A stretch of 36,047 bases of DNA from Chaetoceros tenuissimus (Eukaryota; Bacillariophyta; Thalassiosirophyceae; Chaetocerotales; Chaetocerotaceae). The stretch lies in NCBI GenBank assembly GCA_021927905.1, contig LC537470.1, forward strand, positions 1-36,047, in the 5' to 3' direction. Positions 16,574 through 27,346 of this stretch are shown here, piece by piece (position 1 is the first letter of the stretch; the number at the start of each line of letters is the position of its first letter). The notes under the pieces are model-generated. The model made no database searches. It was not told where the DNA came from and was given only the letters and a program-made list of their open reading frames with translations. A program made the position numbers and the translations under genes.

Positions 16574-16828
16574 ATGAGTAGAGCTAAATGGAAAAGTCCT
16601 TTTGTAAGCAATCAATTATTACAAGAGTGTAATGGTACAACAAAAGAAATATATACTCAATCAAGAGAGTCTACAATCGTTCCTAAGTTTATTGGGTTAA
16701 CTATTAATGTCCACAATGGTCATGGGTTTTCAAAAATTAAAATTACTGAGCCCATGGTCGGTCACAAACTTGGTGAATTTGCACCTACGCGAAAACGATT
16801 TTCATTTAAAAAAAAGAAAGCTAAATAA
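16574..16828 (+). CDS. rps19: Small-subunit ribosomal protein S19
   Basis: Head protein near the A site. The 84-residue product starts [17 protein letters not shown] (family S-R-S-x-x-K-G-P-F-V) and has [20 protein letters not shown] (family R-x-S-x-I-x-P-x-x-x-G-x-T-x-x-V-x-N-G) and the C-terminal [19 protein letters not shown] (family G-H-K-L-G-E-F-x-x-T-R). Length is normal. Confidence 0.97.
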   Translation: MSRAKWKSPFVSNQLLQECNGTTKEIYTQSRESTIVPKFIGLTINVHNGHGFSKIKITEPMVGHKLGEFAPTRKRFSFKKKKAK

Positions 16829-16845
16829 GCTATTTAAAAAATTCA

Positions 16846-17694
16846 ATGGGTCAAAAAACAAATCCAACTATTTTTAACTTAAGTTTAAAAAACGCCGAGT
16901 GGAAATCTAAATACATAGAAAAAAATAAAGAAGAATCATCGTTATTTCTTTACCAAGACATTGAAATTAGAAATTATTTAGACCAAGTTTTTAAAAACTT
17001 TGGATTATTAATTCACAACTGTAAAATCGAATACGGTCAAGAAACAACTACATTGTTAGTTACATTTTTTGAAAAAAAGACCGAAACTAGTAAATTTTAC
17101 GGAGAAAAAAACAAAAATCAAGAACTTTTTTTTAAATCAAGCAAAGAATTAATAAACCACATTGTAAATGACATTGTGGTGTTAAATTTAAATCTTTTTT
17201 TAAGAAACTCTGCTGTTGTTTTAAAAGTTCAAAACTTAAATCAAAGATTTGCTATACGTATTAACAAGTCCAAAACAAACTCGTTTGAATACAAGGTATT
17301 GTTAAGACGATTTAGAAGGTTTTTAAAAACTGCTCTATTTAAAGAGTTAGTCAAAGTATTATTTATTTCAGTAAGTGAGAAAAATTCAGCAAAGCTACTT
17401 GCGAAAGCTATATCGTCTTATTTTGAAAAACAAAAAAAAAGACATGGATTCGTTCTTTTTCTATTAAAGCACGTCTTAGAAGAACTTATTACATCAAAAA
17501 TCTCAAAAGTAAATGGTGTGAAAATTGTTATCAGCGGACGTTTTAATGGAGTACCTAGAGCCAATAAAAAAATTTTAAAGATAGGCCAAGTGCCGCTACA
17601 GTCTTTTGATTCTCCAATTGATTATTATGAAGACACATCTTATACATCAAATGGTACTTTTGGTGTTAAAGTTTGGATATCTGAAAAAAACTAG
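16846..17694 (+). CDS. rps3: Small-subunit ribosomal protein S3
   Basis: mRNA-entry protein of the small subunit. The 282-residue product starts MGQKTNPTIFNLSL, has a divergent KH-like middle, and the S3 C-terminal domain with VNGVKIVISGRFNGVPRANK (family I-x-G-x-x-I-x-x-x-G-R-x-x-G-x-x-x-x-R) and ending NGTFGVKVWISEKN (family T-x-x-G-x-x-G-V-K-V-W-I). Both domains are present and length is near the bacterial value, unlike the greatly enlarged S3 of plant mitochondria. The stop is TAG; rpl16 begins 16 bases later. Confidence 0.95.
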   Translation: MGQKTNPTIFNLSLKNAEWKSKYIEKNKEESSLFLYQDIEIRNYLDQVFKNFGLLIHNCKIEYGQETTTLLVTFFEKKTETSKFYGEKNKNQELFFKSSKELINHIVNDIVVLNLNLFLRNSAVVLKVQNLNQRFAIRINKSKTNSFEYKVLLRRFRRFLKTALFKELVKVLFISVSEKNSAKLLAKAISSYFEKQKKRHGFVLFLLKHVLEELITSKISKVNGVKIVISGRFNGVPRANKKILKIGQVPLQSFDSPIDYYEDTSYTSNGTFGVKVWISEKN

Positions 17695-17709
17695 AAAAAA
17701 ATTATTGTT

Positions 17710-18114
17710 ATGTTTTTACAACCGAAAAGATCAAAATACAAAAAAGTTCGAAAAGGGACTCTTCCAAAACTAGAGTACAGATCAACAAAACTTAGATTTG
17801 GAACAATTGGATTAAAAGCTCTAGAATCCGGTACTATATCGGCAAGACAAATTGAAGCAGCACGACAATCGATCATGCGAAAGATCAAACGGAAAGGTAA
17901 GTTATGGATTCAAATTTTTCCAACAACACCTATCACAGCAAAACCAACTGAGGTTCGAATGGGTAAAGGTAAAGGTGCCGTTAGTCATTGGGCTGTAAAA
18001 GTCGGTGGCGGCCGAGTTCTGTTTGAGTTATGCGGTGTTAGTACAAACACAGCTATTGCAGCTTTTAGAACTGGTGGAGCTAAGTTACCGATTAAAACTG
18101 CTGTTTTTCAGTAA
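17710..18114 (+). CDS. rpl16: Large-subunit ribosomal protein L16
   Basis: Protein of the large subunit near the A-site tRNA. The 134-residue product has PKRSKYKKVRKGTLPKLEYR at the start, RKGKLWIQIFPTTPITAKPT, RMGKGKGAVSHWAVKVGGGR and a C-terminal AFRTGGAKLPIKTAVF, all in the order of the family. Length is normal. It ends the S10-like group; 126 non-coding bases separate it from atp9. Confidence 0.98.
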   Translation: MFLQPKRSKYKKVRKGTLPKLEYRSTKLRFGTIGLKALESGTISARQIEAARQSIMRKIKRKGKLWIQIFPTTPITAKPTEVRMGKGKGAVSHWAVKVGGGRVLFELCGVSTNTAIAAFRTGGAKLPIKTAVFQ

Positions 18115-18468
<354 letters not shown>

Positions 18469-18469
18469 T

Positions 18470-18487
18470 TTTAACTTTCAAGTTAAA
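18470..18487 (+). repeat. Short hairpin after atp9
   Basis: TTTAACTT and AAGTTAAA form an 8-base perfect inverted repeat separated by TC, starting two bases after the atp9 stop codon. Such a hairpin could mark an mRNA 3' end or slow an exonuclease, but in AT-rich DNA it may be chance. Confidence 0.35.
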
Positions 18488-18502
18488 CGTGTTAAAAGTA
18501 AA

Positions 18503-18574
18503 GGGTACGTAGCTCAGTGGTAGAGCATTGGACTTTTAATCCACAGGTCTTGGGTTCGAACCCCAATGTACCCA
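18503..18574 (+). tRNA. trnK(uuu): tRNA-Lys (anticodon TTT)
   Basis: Acceptor GGGTACG/TGTACCC with one G-U pair, D-stem GCTC/GAGC, anticodon stem TTGGA/TCCAC around CTTTTAA, T-stem TTGGG/CCCAA, discriminator A. Confidence 0.96.
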
Positions 18575-18586
18575 AAAATAATATAG

Positions 18587-18898
18587 ATGATTACTACAAA
18601 TATAAGTTATATTTTAAATATTATTATAATTCTGTTCTTAATAGGGGCTTTAGGCCTTGTCCTTAACCGAAAAAACATCTTAATTACGATTATGTCGGTA
18701 GAATTAATGTTACTATCAGTAAACTTAAACTTTGTTATTTTTTCAGTATATCTTGATGATATTACAGGATATATTTTTGTGTTGTTTATTCTTACAATTG
18801 CGGCAACTGAATCTGCAATTGGTTTAGCGATTTTATCAGCATACTACAAGTTAAAACAAACAATTCAAATGGACAAAATTAAAAACATTAAAAGTTAA
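18587..18898 (+). CDS. nad4L: NADH dehydrogenase subunit 4L
   Basis: Small membrane subunit of complex I (bacterial NuoK). The 103-residue product has three membrane helices with the two conserved membrane glutamates: Glu39 in IMSVELMLLSVNLNFV and the second in TIAATESAIGLAILSAYYK. Length and the order of motifs are normal. The start is 12 bases after trnK. Confidence 0.97.
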   Translation: MITTNISYILNIIIILFLIGALGLVLNRKNILITIMSVELMLLSVNLNFVIFSVYLDDITGYIFVLFILTIAATESAIGLAILSAYYKLKQTIQMDKIKNIKS

Positions 18899-18915
18899 AT
18901 TTTTTATGTTTTTTT

Positions 18916-18990
18916 CGGGAAAGACGGGACTCGAACCCGCAATCTTCGACGTGACAGGTCGACGCTTTAACCAAATTAAGCTACATTCCC
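18916..18990 (-). tRNA. trnD(guc): tRNA-Asp (anticodon GTC)
   Basis: Minus strand: acceptor GGGAATG/CTTTCCC with one T-T mismatch at pair 6, D-stem GCTT/AAGC, anticodon stem TCGAC/GTCGA around CTGTCAC, T-stem GCGGG/CCCGT, discriminator G. Confidence 0.94.
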
Positions 18991-19005
18991 ATAAATGAAA
19001 TAAAA

Positions 19006-21294
19006 ATGAAATCTTTAAAATACTTTCACATTAATAACGTAAAATTTAATTATGTATTGGAATTTCAAAGTAATCACAAAAATGATTACTGGAAACACAA
19101 TGCTCCTTTAATTGAATACTGTGAAACAATTGGTGTAAATATACCTCACTATTGTTATCATAAAAATCTGTCTATTTCAGGAAACTGCCGTATGTGTCTT
19201 GTTGAACTAAAAAACTCACCAAAACCTATTGTTTCGTGTGCTATGAGTGCAAAATCTTGTTTAAACAATAGTGAAGTTTTTACAAATAGCCCTCTTGTTA
19301 AAAAAGCTCGAGAGAACGTACTTGAGTTTTTACTATTAAATCACCCACTAGATTGTCCTATTTGTGACCAAGGTGGAGAGTGTGATTTACAAGATCAATC
19401 ACTTTATTTTGGTATTACCAAAAAAAGATTTTACAACTTTAAACGTGTTGTTACTGACAAAAACATTGGTCCAATTGTTAAAACAGTAATGACTCGATGT
19501 ATACATTGTACACGATGTGTTCGATTTGCTGCAGAAGTTGCTGGTACCGAAGATTTAGGTATGTTTGGTCGTGGGCTTGATAGCGAAATTGGAACTTACG
19601 TTACAAAAACTTTCCAATCAGAACTTTCTGGAAATATTATTGACTTATGCCCAGTAGGAGCTTTAACTTCTAAACCATACCCGTTTGTAAGCCGAAGTTG
19701 GGAATTAAAGCATGTTAACTCTATTGATTTTTCAGATGCATTCGCGGAAAACACACAAGTTTATTTAAAAAACAACAAAGTTGTAAAAGTGAATCCAGGT
19801 TATAACCCAAGTAGTAACACTACAAATTGGATTTCGGATAAAACAAGATTTGCTTTTGACGGTATGTTTTCTCCTGAACGACTATTAACAAACTTTGTTA
19901 AGTCTGGAACAAAAGAAGTACAAACTTTAAACTCTTGGAAAACTTTATTAAATGAAGTTATGTTAACATTATATTTTCAAGACCATTTAAATAAACACTT
20001 CTTGACAACAAACAATTTATATTTTGTATTCGATTCTAACGTAAGTTTAGAAGTTTTGAACTTATTGTCTATGTTTTCTAAAAAATATTCTTTTGTTAAA
20101 TTAAGAAAATCGGAAAACTGTTCACAAAACGTTGACTTAGAATCTGACTTCATAGCAAACAGTAGTAAAGATATGACAGAATCTTTAGAAAAGTCAACAG
20201 TTTGCTTACTTGTAGGTTTGAATTCGAGATACGAGAGCTCAAGCCTAAACGTTAAGTTACGAAAAAGAGCTCTTGCAGGAAATTTTAAAGTTTTTTCTAT
20301 TGGTTCTTCTCTTGACTTGACTTTTCCTGTATCAAATGTTGGACTAAGTATTGACACTCTAAAATCGATTGCAGAAGGTAATCACTTTTTTTCACAAGAA
20401 CTTGCTTCATCAAAATCTATGATTTTTGCAAGCTCGTCTCTTTTACAAAGAAAAGATGGTAAAAGTTTACAAAAACTACTAAAAACTATTAGTAACAAAA
20501 GTTTAAGCCCACTGTCTAATACAAGCAACTTGAATATAATTAACAGTAGCTTAAATGAAACAGGTGCTAATTACTTGAACAGTTTTAAATCTTTTACAGA
20601 AACAGATTTAAATTCGAGCTGTGGTGTTTATTTTTTAAACACAGCATCTCAAAGTTCCAATTTAAAAAAAATTGTAAACTTAAAACTGTTAAATTATTTA
20701 GACTCTAGTGACTCATTGCCTAGATTTTGTTTTGAACAAAACAATGGATCTTTACCTTATGCTGCTAACCTTGGTAGTACAGCTTATAATGTATATAATT
20801 ACGTTAATTTACCAAATAGTACATTTTTTGAAACAAAAGGTACATATCTTAATGGTGAAGGTTGTTTTAAAAAAAGTGTTAGAATTATACCGACAAACCA
20901 ACAAACAAAAGACGATTGGCAAATCTTACGAAAAGTTTTTGAAAACTCTAAAAAAATTAACTTTTCAAACAACTATAAAGATAATTCTTTATTAAGTTTT
21001 AACAGTAAAAGTTTTCAAAAATTTAAGAGTTTTAACGATTTTTTAACATGTGCAACCAACAATTTAACATCTAAAACAGTAGCAGATTATTTAAATTCTT
21101 CAACAGGTTACAACGTGGTTCCACTAAAAACGTTAAACGGATCGAAATCTAAATTATCAAATACCAAATTAAAAATTTGGATTAATGATTTTTATATTGG
21201 TGGAAAAGATCCTTATAGTAAACAATCAAGTACTATGATCAAGTGTTCTAGAAATTTCAGAACGAACAAACATACGTTTTCACATATAAATTAA
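19006..21294 (+). CDS. nad11: NADH dehydrogenase subunit 11 (75-kDa iron-sulphur subunit)
   Basis: Largest peripheral-arm subunit of complex I (bacterial NuoG), which relays electrons through several iron-sulphur clusters. The 762-residue product has the 2Fe-2S ligands Cys50, Cys61, Cys64 and Cys78, the His113/Cys117/Cys120/Cys126 set (NHPLDCPICDQGGECDLQDQ) and the 4Fe-4S ligands Cys165, Cys168, Cys171 and Cys215 (CIHCTRC and LCPVGAL). The molybdopterin-oxidoreductase-like second domain follows (TNWISDKTRFAFDGMFSPER, then a divergent, Ser- and Asn-rich stretch to the end). It is full length; many heterokonts carry only the iron-sulphur part or a split gene. The start is 15 bases past trnD; the last 150 residues are the least certain in function. 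Confidence 0.96.
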   Translation: MKSLKYFHINNVKFNYVLEFQSNHKNDYWKHNAPLIEYCETIGVNIPHYCYHKNLSISGNCRMCLVELKNSPKPIVSCAMSAKSCLNNSEVFTNSPLVKKARENVLEFLLLNHPLDCPICDQGGECDLQDQSLYFGITKKRFYNFKRVVTDKNIGPIVKTVMTRCIHCTRCVRFAAEVAGTEDLGMFGRGLDSEIGTYVTKTFQSELSGNIIDLCPVGALTSKPYPFVSRSWELKHVNSIDFSDAFAENTQVYLKNNKVVKVNPGYNPSSNTTNWISDKTRFAFDGMFSPERLLTNFVKSGTKEVQTLNSWKTLLNEVMLTLYFQDHLNKHFLTTNNLYFVFDSNVSLEVLNLLSMFSKKYSFVKLRKSENCSQNVDLESDFIANSSKDMTESLEKSTVCLLVGLNSRYESSSLNVKLRKRALAGNFKVFSIGSSLDLTFPVSNVGLSIDTLKSIAEGNHFFSQELASSKSMIFASSSLLQRKDGKSLQKLLKTISNKSLSPLSNTSNLNIINSSLNETGANYLNSFKSFTETDLNSSCGVYFLNTASQSSNLKKIVNLKLLNYLDSSDSLPRFCFEQNNGSLPYAANLGSTAYNVYNYVNLPNSTFFETKGTYLNGEGCFKKSVRIIPTNQQTKDDWQILRKVFENSKKINFSNNYKDNSLLSFNSKSFQKFKSFNDFLTCATNNLTSKTVADYLNSSTGYNVVPLKTLNGSKSKLSNTKLKIWINDFYIGGKDPYSKQSSTMIKCSRNFRTNKHTFSHIN

Positions 21295-21335
21295 ATAATT
21301 ACTATCGTATAGCCTTTATAAATGTAATAACCATT

Positions 21336-21419
21336 TACCAAAAAAGGGACTTGAACCCTTACTCTCTAAAAAGAACTAGAACCTAAACCTAGCATGTCTA
21401 CCAATTCCATCATTTTGGT
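21336..21419 (-). tRNA. trnL(uag): tRNA-Leu (anticodon TAG)
   Basis: Minus strand, class II with a long variable arm. Acceptor ACCAAAA/TTTTGGT, anticodon stem CTAGG/TCTAG around TTTAGGT, T-stem AAGGG/CCCTT, discriminator A. Reads CUN codons. It lies in the convergent gap between nad11 and cox3. Confidence 0.95.
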
Positions 21420-21435
21420 GCTCTTGAACAAAGAA

Positions 21436-22338
21436 TTAGTGAATTCCACCCCACCAGTACACTGTAATGAATAGGAATAACCAAACAACATCAACGAAAT
21501 GCCAATACCAAGCTGCAGACTCAAAACCAAAATGGTGTGTCGATGTAAAGTGATTTAGTACAATTCGAATAAGTGAAACAAGTAAAGAGATAGTTCCTAC
21601 AAAAACGTGGAAACCATGAAAACCTGTTGCCATGTAAAAACAAGATCCAAAAACACTATCTGTAATTGTGAAAGGTGCATCTAAATATTCTAAACCTTGG
21701 AAGAATGTAAAAACTGTCGCTAGAATAATTGTAAGAATTAACCCAATAATTGCTTGTTTTTTAGCACGCACAATAATAGCATGGTGTGCCCAAGTAACTG
21801 TGGCACCTGAACTTAATAAAAGGAAGGTGTTTGTTAAAGGAAGACCTGAAGTTTGAATTGTTTCAATAGCAACAGGTGGCCATACTCCACCAATATTATA
21901 AGTTGGAGATAAACTTGAATGGAAGAATGCCCAGAAGAAAGCAAAGAAAAACATTACTTCTGAAACAATGAATAAGATCATACCTAGTCGTAGACCTCTT
22001 TGTACAGAAAATGTGTGTTGCTCTTCAAAAGTAGCTTCTCGAATAATATCTCGCCACCAAATATACATAACGTATAATACAGTTAAAAAACCTGTGAAGC
22101 ATAATCTTCCACCTCCAGCAAAGTTGTGCATATATGCAACACCACCCGATGTCATAAAGAAAGCACCTAAAGATGCAACTAATGGCCAAGGGCTTGGATC
22201 AACAAGATGCCATGTGTGTCGAGTTTTTAAATATTTAAATTGTTCATTTTTAAATGTGTTATTTTTTGAAATAACAGTTAAATTTTTCTTACCACTTACA
22301 AACTTAAATTTATTGATAAATAATTTAATAAATTTCAT
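21436..22338 (-). CDS. cox3: Cytochrome c oxidase subunit 3
   Basis: Core membrane subunit of complex IV. The 300-residue product carries the family blocks [20 protein letters not shown] (about 43-62), [20 protein letters not shown] (phospholipid-binding region), [20 protein letters not shown] and the C-terminal [20 protein letters not shown] with VYWWGG. Relative to ordinary Cox3 there is a basic N-terminal leader of about 37 residues ([17 protein letters not shown]...). No Met lies between it and the HLVDPSPWP block, so the leader is either translated or the true start is non-ATG. Confidence 0.97.
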   Translation of the reverse strand: MKFIKLFINKFKFVSGKKNLTVISKNNTFKNEQFKYLKTRHTWHLVDPSPWPLVASLGAFFMTSGGVAYMHNFAGGGRLCFTGFLTVLYVMYIWWRDIIREATFEEQHTFSVQRGLRLGMILFIVSEVMFFFAFFWAFFHSSLSPTYNIGGVWPPVAIETIQTSGLPLTNTFLLLSSGATVTWAHHAIIVRAKKQAIIGLILTIILATVFTFFQGLEYLDAPFTITDSVFGSCFYMATGFHGFHVFVGTISLLVSLIRIVLNHFTSTHHFGFESAAWYWHFVDVVWLFLFITVYWWGGIH

Positions 22339-22371
22339 TTATACGTGTTTGAAAAAAAATAAACAGCATTT

Positions 22372-22445
22372 CACATTTTACAGGATTCGAACCTATGACC
22401 GGCAGCTTAGAAGGCTGTTGCTCTATCCAACTGAGCTAAAAATGC
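22372..22445 (-). tRNA. trnR(ucu): tRNA-Arg (anticodon TCT)
   Basis: Minus strand: acceptor GCATTTT/AAAATGT with a terminal G-U pair, D-stem GCTC/GAGC, anticodon stem ACAGC/GCTGC around CTTCTAA, T-stem ATAGG/CCTGT, discriminator G. Reads AGR codons. Confidence 0.95.
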
Positions 22446-22476
22446 TAAGATTTGCTATTTACTATAATTGTAAATT

Positions 22477-24489
22477 TTACTTTTTCCAAGAAGTTTTTAA
22501 GTAAAAACCTGAAATGAAAAATAAAATAAACAATCGATAATCTGTAAATTCTCCGAAAACTAACCAATATTGCCGTGCACCTAACAGAATAGTACTACCA
22601 ATAAGCACCAATAACGTAGCATGATACAGATAATTTGTTTGAAGACTGCTTACAGATTTAGCTTTTGTTGAAATAGCCTTTGAAAGACCCATTGGGCCAA
22701 ACATTTCAATAATTCCTCGATCAATAATTTTGTAACTTACGTTGTAACCAAATTTGAAGAAAAATTGACCTACATATTCGTTATAAACTTTATCGAAAAA
22801 CCACTTTTTGTTTAAAAAGTTATAAATCTTTTTTCCTAAAAATGAAACCTTAAATCGAAATAAAAGTTTACTTCCAAAAGTATAAAGTAAAAAAGAGCTT
22901 GTAGCACCACACAAACTTAAAATAACAGGCAGTACTTTATAGGTGTGCTCAATAAACTCAGCATCAATCATATTCATATTTTCAGGTAAGACATATAGAG
23001 CATTTCCCCAGAAATCAGTACCCAAACCAATAATCATATCTTTACTATAATAACCAATAAACATACTTGGAATGGATAAAATAGCTAATGCAATACATAT
23101 TTGATAAGACGAATCATAAGCAGCACAAATTACAGATTTATAACCATTTGGTTTTGAAAGGAACGTTAAATAAACAAGTCGTGTCGAATAAAAAGCTGTT
23201 AAAAAAGCACCAACTGAACCTAGAATATAGCTAAAATGGCCTTCTGTTGTGTATTTACCATACGCAACCTCTAGAATAACATCTTTTGAGTAGAAACCTG
23301 TTAAAAATGGGAATCCTATTAGAGCTAAAGAACCAATTGTCATCATAGAATATGTAAATGGCACTAAATTTTTTAACCCTCCCATTTTTCGCATATCTTG
23401 CTCATCAGCAACGGCGTGGATAACAGATCCAGCACCTAAGAAAAGTAACGCTTTAAAAAAAGCGTGATTTACTAAATGAAATACTCCAACAGAATAATTC
23501 GATAAACCACATGCAAAAACCATGTAACCTAACTGACTACACGTAGAATATGCAATTACTCGTTTTAAATCATTTTGCATTAAACCTACAGTTGCAGCAA
23601 AAAACGCAGTACATGCACCAAGAACAGTGATTATTTTTAACATATTTGGTGTATACTCATAAATAGGTGAACTTCGCGCAATTAAAAATACACCCGCAGT
23701 TACCATTGTCGCTGCGTGAATTAGAGCTGACACCGGTGTTGGACCTTCCATAGCGTCGGGTAACCATGTATGCAATCCTAATTGTGCTGATTTACCAATA
23801 GCACCAATAAAAAGTAAAAACCCAATAATATCAATTAAGTTAAAACTCATATTCAAGAATACAAAACTATCTTCCACAAAAAAAGGAGTTAATGCAAACA
23901 CTGTTGCATAATCAACAGCTTTGTATTTAACAAAAATAATTAATATACCTAAAACTAAGCCAAAATCACCAATTCGGTTTAAAACCATAGCCTTGATAGC
24001 AGCTTTATTCGCTTGAATTCTGGTGAACCAAAAATTAATTAGTAAGTATGAACACAAACCAACACCTTCCCATCCTACGAACATTTGAATGAAATTGTCA
24101 GCTGTTACAAGAATAAGCATAAAAAAAGTGAATAATGACAAGTATGACATAAATCGAGGTAAGTGAGGATCATGAGACATATATTCTGTTGAATATAAGT
24201 GTACAAGAGTAGATACAAACGTAACCACACAACACATGGTAACCGTTAAAGTATCAAACATAAAACCCCAATCAACATTTAACATTTCGGAATTAATCCA
24301 AGTGACAAACTTAATGTAAACGGGTGAACCTACCAATGCAACTTCGTAAAAAGCAAATACAGAAATTAAAAAAGTTATAAAAAGTAACGTAACAGTTACT
24401 ATAGATGAACCTTTAGGACCCAATTTTCTACCAAACATACCGGCAGTAATTGATCCTATTAAAGGTAAAAATACTAAAAGCAAATACAT
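22477..24489 (-). CDS. nad5: NADH dehydrogenase subunit 5
   Basis: Largest antiporter-like subunit of complex I (bacterial NuoL). The 670-residue product has FMLILVTADNFIQMFVGWEG (conserved glutamate), AIGKSAQLGLHTWLPDAMEG (conserved lysine and LPDAMEGPTPVSALIHAATMV), HAFFKALLFLGAGSVIH and a long C-terminal part containing the lateral helix region (KKIYNFLNKKWFFDKVYNEY). Length is normal for full-size Nad5. It sits between trnR(tct) and trnV in the minus-strand block. Confidence 0.97.
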   Translation of the reverse strand: MYLLLVFLPLIGSITAGMFGRKLGPKGSSIVTVTLLFITFLISVFAFYEVALVGSPVYIKFVTWINSEMLNVDWGFMFDTLTVTMCCVVTFVSTLVHLYSTEYMSHDPHLPRFMSYLSLFTFFMLILVTADNFIQMFVGWEGVGLCSYLLINFWFTRIQANKAAIKAMVLNRIGDFGLVLGILIIFVKYKAVDYATVFALTPFFVEDSFVFLNMSFNLIDIIGFLLFIGAIGKSAQLGLHTWLPDAMEGPTPVSALIHAATMVTAGVFLIARSSPIYEYTPNMLKIITVLGACTAFFAATVGLMQNDLKRVIAYSTCSQLGYMVFACGLSNYSVGVFHLVNHAFFKALLFLGAGSVIHAVADEQDMRKMGGLKNLVPFTYSMMTIGSLALIGFPFLTGFYSKDVILEVAYGKYTTEGHFSYILGSVGAFLTAFYSTRLVYLTFLSKPNGYKSVICAAYDSSYQICIALAILSIPSMFIGYYSKDMIIGLGTDFWGNALYVLPENMNMIDAEFIEHTYKVLPVILSLCGATSSFLLYTFGSKLLFRFKVSFLGKKIYNFLNKKWFFDKVYNEYVGQFFFKFGYNVSYKIIDRGIIEMFGPMGLSKAISTKAKSVSSLQTNYLYHATLLVLIGSTILLGARQYWLVFGEFTDYRLFILFFISGFYLKTSWKK

Positions 24490-24510
24490 TTTTTGTTGTT
24501 GAATTTTTTA

Positions 24511-24583
24511 TAAGTAATAATGGACTCGAACCACCAACATCCTCGTTGTAAGCGAGACGCTCTACCAATTGAGCTAATTACTT
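24511..24583 (-). tRNA. trnV(uac): tRNA-Val (anticodon TAC)
   Basis: Minus strand: acceptor AAGTAAT/ATTACTT, D-stem GCTC/GAGC, anticodon stem TCTCG/CGAGG around CTTACAA, T-stem GGTGG/CCATT with weak pairing, discriminator A. Confidence 0.95.
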
Positions 24584-24592
24584 TTTTAATTT

Positions 24593-24664
24593 TTGGGACA
24601 AAAGGATTTGAACCTTTGAATACCCGTACCAAAAACGAGGGCCTTACCACTTGGCTATGTCCCA
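24593..24664 (-). tRNA. trnQ(uug): tRNA-Gln (anticodon TTG)
   Basis: Minus strand: acceptor TGGGACA/TGTCCCA, D-stem GCC/GGC, anticodon stem CTCGT/ACGGG around TTTTGGT, T-stem AAAGG/CCTTT, discriminator A. Confidence 0.95.
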
Positions 24665-24665
24665 A

Positions 24666-25238
24666 TTAAAAATTTTTTTGAGATTCCCATGGAGACAGAA
24701 ATGCAAATGTTCTATATTCTTGACACAATTCTAACGACTCGTTCACAACACGTTTTTCAATTTCATTATAACGCATTTCAATAAAACCACTTAATGGGAA
24801 ATCTTTTCGTAATGGGTATCCTTCAAAACCATAGTCGGTCAGAATTCTCTTTAGATTCGAATGATTCTTGAAAAAAACACCATACATATCCCAAATTTCA
24901 CATTCATACCAACCTGCTGCAGGATATAGTTTTTCACAAGAGTCAATACCTAGTAACTCGTGAGTAAAAGTTTTAACTCTTAGTCGAAAGTTGTATCGAA
25001 CACTTAATAACTCATAAACTACCTGAAATCGATATTTGTTCATAGGATAATCTACTCCAGAAATACATGATAACAATTTAAATTGATATAATATGTGATT
25101 TTTTAAAAACAGTAAGACATCAAACAACACATCTGGTTTGACAATTAAAATTAAATTGTCGCTAAACACTTGTATTTTTTCTATAGGACACACTTTTGAT
25201 AAGGAACGTAAATTTTCTACTAGTATTTGTTTGTTCAT
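24666..25238 (-). CDS. nad9: NADH dehydrogenase subunit 9 (30-kDa subunit)
   Basis: Peripheral-arm subunit of complex I (bacterial NuoC). The 190-residue product has LSCISGVDYPMNKYRFQVVY (family L-x-D-x-x-x-V-D-Y-P), and the signature block WYECEIWDMYGVFFKNHSNL followed by RILTDYGFEGYPLRKDFPLS. The end FLSPWE matches the family (F-x-x-P-W). Length is normal. The gene ends two bases before the 5' end of trnQ and cox1 lies upstream on the same strand. Confidence 0.97.
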   Translation of the reverse strand: MNKQILVENLRSLSKVCPIEKIQVFSDNLILIVKPDVLFDVLLFLKNHILYQFKLLSCISGVDYPMNKYRFQVVYELLSVRYNFRLRVKTFTHELLGIDSCEKLYPAAGWYECEIWDMYGVFFKNHSNLKRILTDYGFEGYPLRKDFPLSGFIEMRYNEIEKRVVNESLELCQEYRTFAFLSPWESQKNF

Positions 25239-25294
25239 ATATATGTATTTTTAGTAACAAAAATTTTTTGTTATTATAAATTTAAACAGTTGGT

Positions 25295-26818
<1,524 letters not shown>

Positions 26819-27118
26819 TTATCTAGCTGACTTACGTAAACCAGAAATAAAACCATTTCGTGCTAATCGTAGAAAAGATAATCTTGAATACCGAAAAGCT
26901 GAATGTGTTTTACCATTTCGACCTGTTAAAATACATCTATTTACAAGACGTGTTTTATGACTGTTAGAATTAAATTTGGCAAGTTGTAATTCTGAATTCC
27001 ACCGAATAGTTTTTGATAAATTACTGTTTCGCATAATGCTTTTTAATATAATACGTTGATTTTCGAACTTTAAGTTTAAGCTTCGTTTATTTTTATCTTT
27101 TTGAATTTGATTTTTCAT
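26819..27118 (-). CDS. rps14: Small-subunit ribosomal protein S14
   Basis: Head protein of the small ribosomal subunit. The 99-residue product has the S14 signature in its second half: NRCILTGRNGKTHSAFRYSR followed by LSFLRLARNGFISGLRKSAR (family R-C-x-x-T-G-R-x-x-x-x-x-x-x-F-x-x-S-R-x-x-x-R-x-x-A-x-x-G-x-x-x-G-x-x-K-(S/A)-S-W). The last residue is Arg where Trp is usual. Length is normal. It lies between rpl31 and cox1 on the minus strand, away from the L5-S8 context it has in bacteria. Confidence 0.96.
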   Translation of the reverse strand: MKNQIQKDKNKRSLNLKFENQRIILKSIMRNSNLSKTIRWNSELQLAKFNSNSHKTRLVNRCILTGRNGKTHSAFRYSRLSFLRLARNGFISGLRKSAR

Positions 27119-27120
27119 TT

Positions 27121-27312
27121 TTACTTAAATAATTTATTTCTGTAGCCGGCTAATGTGTTTAGCGTTGTAGTGTTTTTATTAGATTTTGGTTTTGAACTAG
27201 ATTCTAGATTTTTTAAATCTTTTTCAAGAAAACTAATATTAAAATTTAATTTTGAGTTTTTTAACATGGAATTGGTTGTACAGCTTCCATTTGAAAAGAT
27301 ATGTAATTTCAT
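27121..27312 (-). CDS. rpl31: Probable large-subunit ribosomal protein L31
   Basis: A 63-residue basic protein between nad7 and rps14 on the same strand, with two bases to rps14. The start MKLHIFSNGSC recalls L31 (M-K-x-x-I-H-P) and the end LNTLAGYRNKLFK recalls its C-terminal T-x-G-R-x-x-x-F-x-x-x-(Y/F). The Cys-x-x-Cys zinc ligands of some L31 proteins are not conserved (only one Cys). L31 is encoded in the mtDNA of brown algae and other heterokonts, which makes the call plausible. The middle is low-complexity Lys/Ser/Asn, so identity is not certain; the intact frame in a compact operon argues it is a real gene. Confidence 0.6.
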   Translation of the reverse strand: MKLHIFSNGSCTTNSMLKNSKLNFNISFLEKDLKNLESSSKPKSNKNTTTLNTLAGYRNKLFK

Positions 27313-27346
27313 GTATAATTTTTAAAATTGATTAAAAAAACTACTG

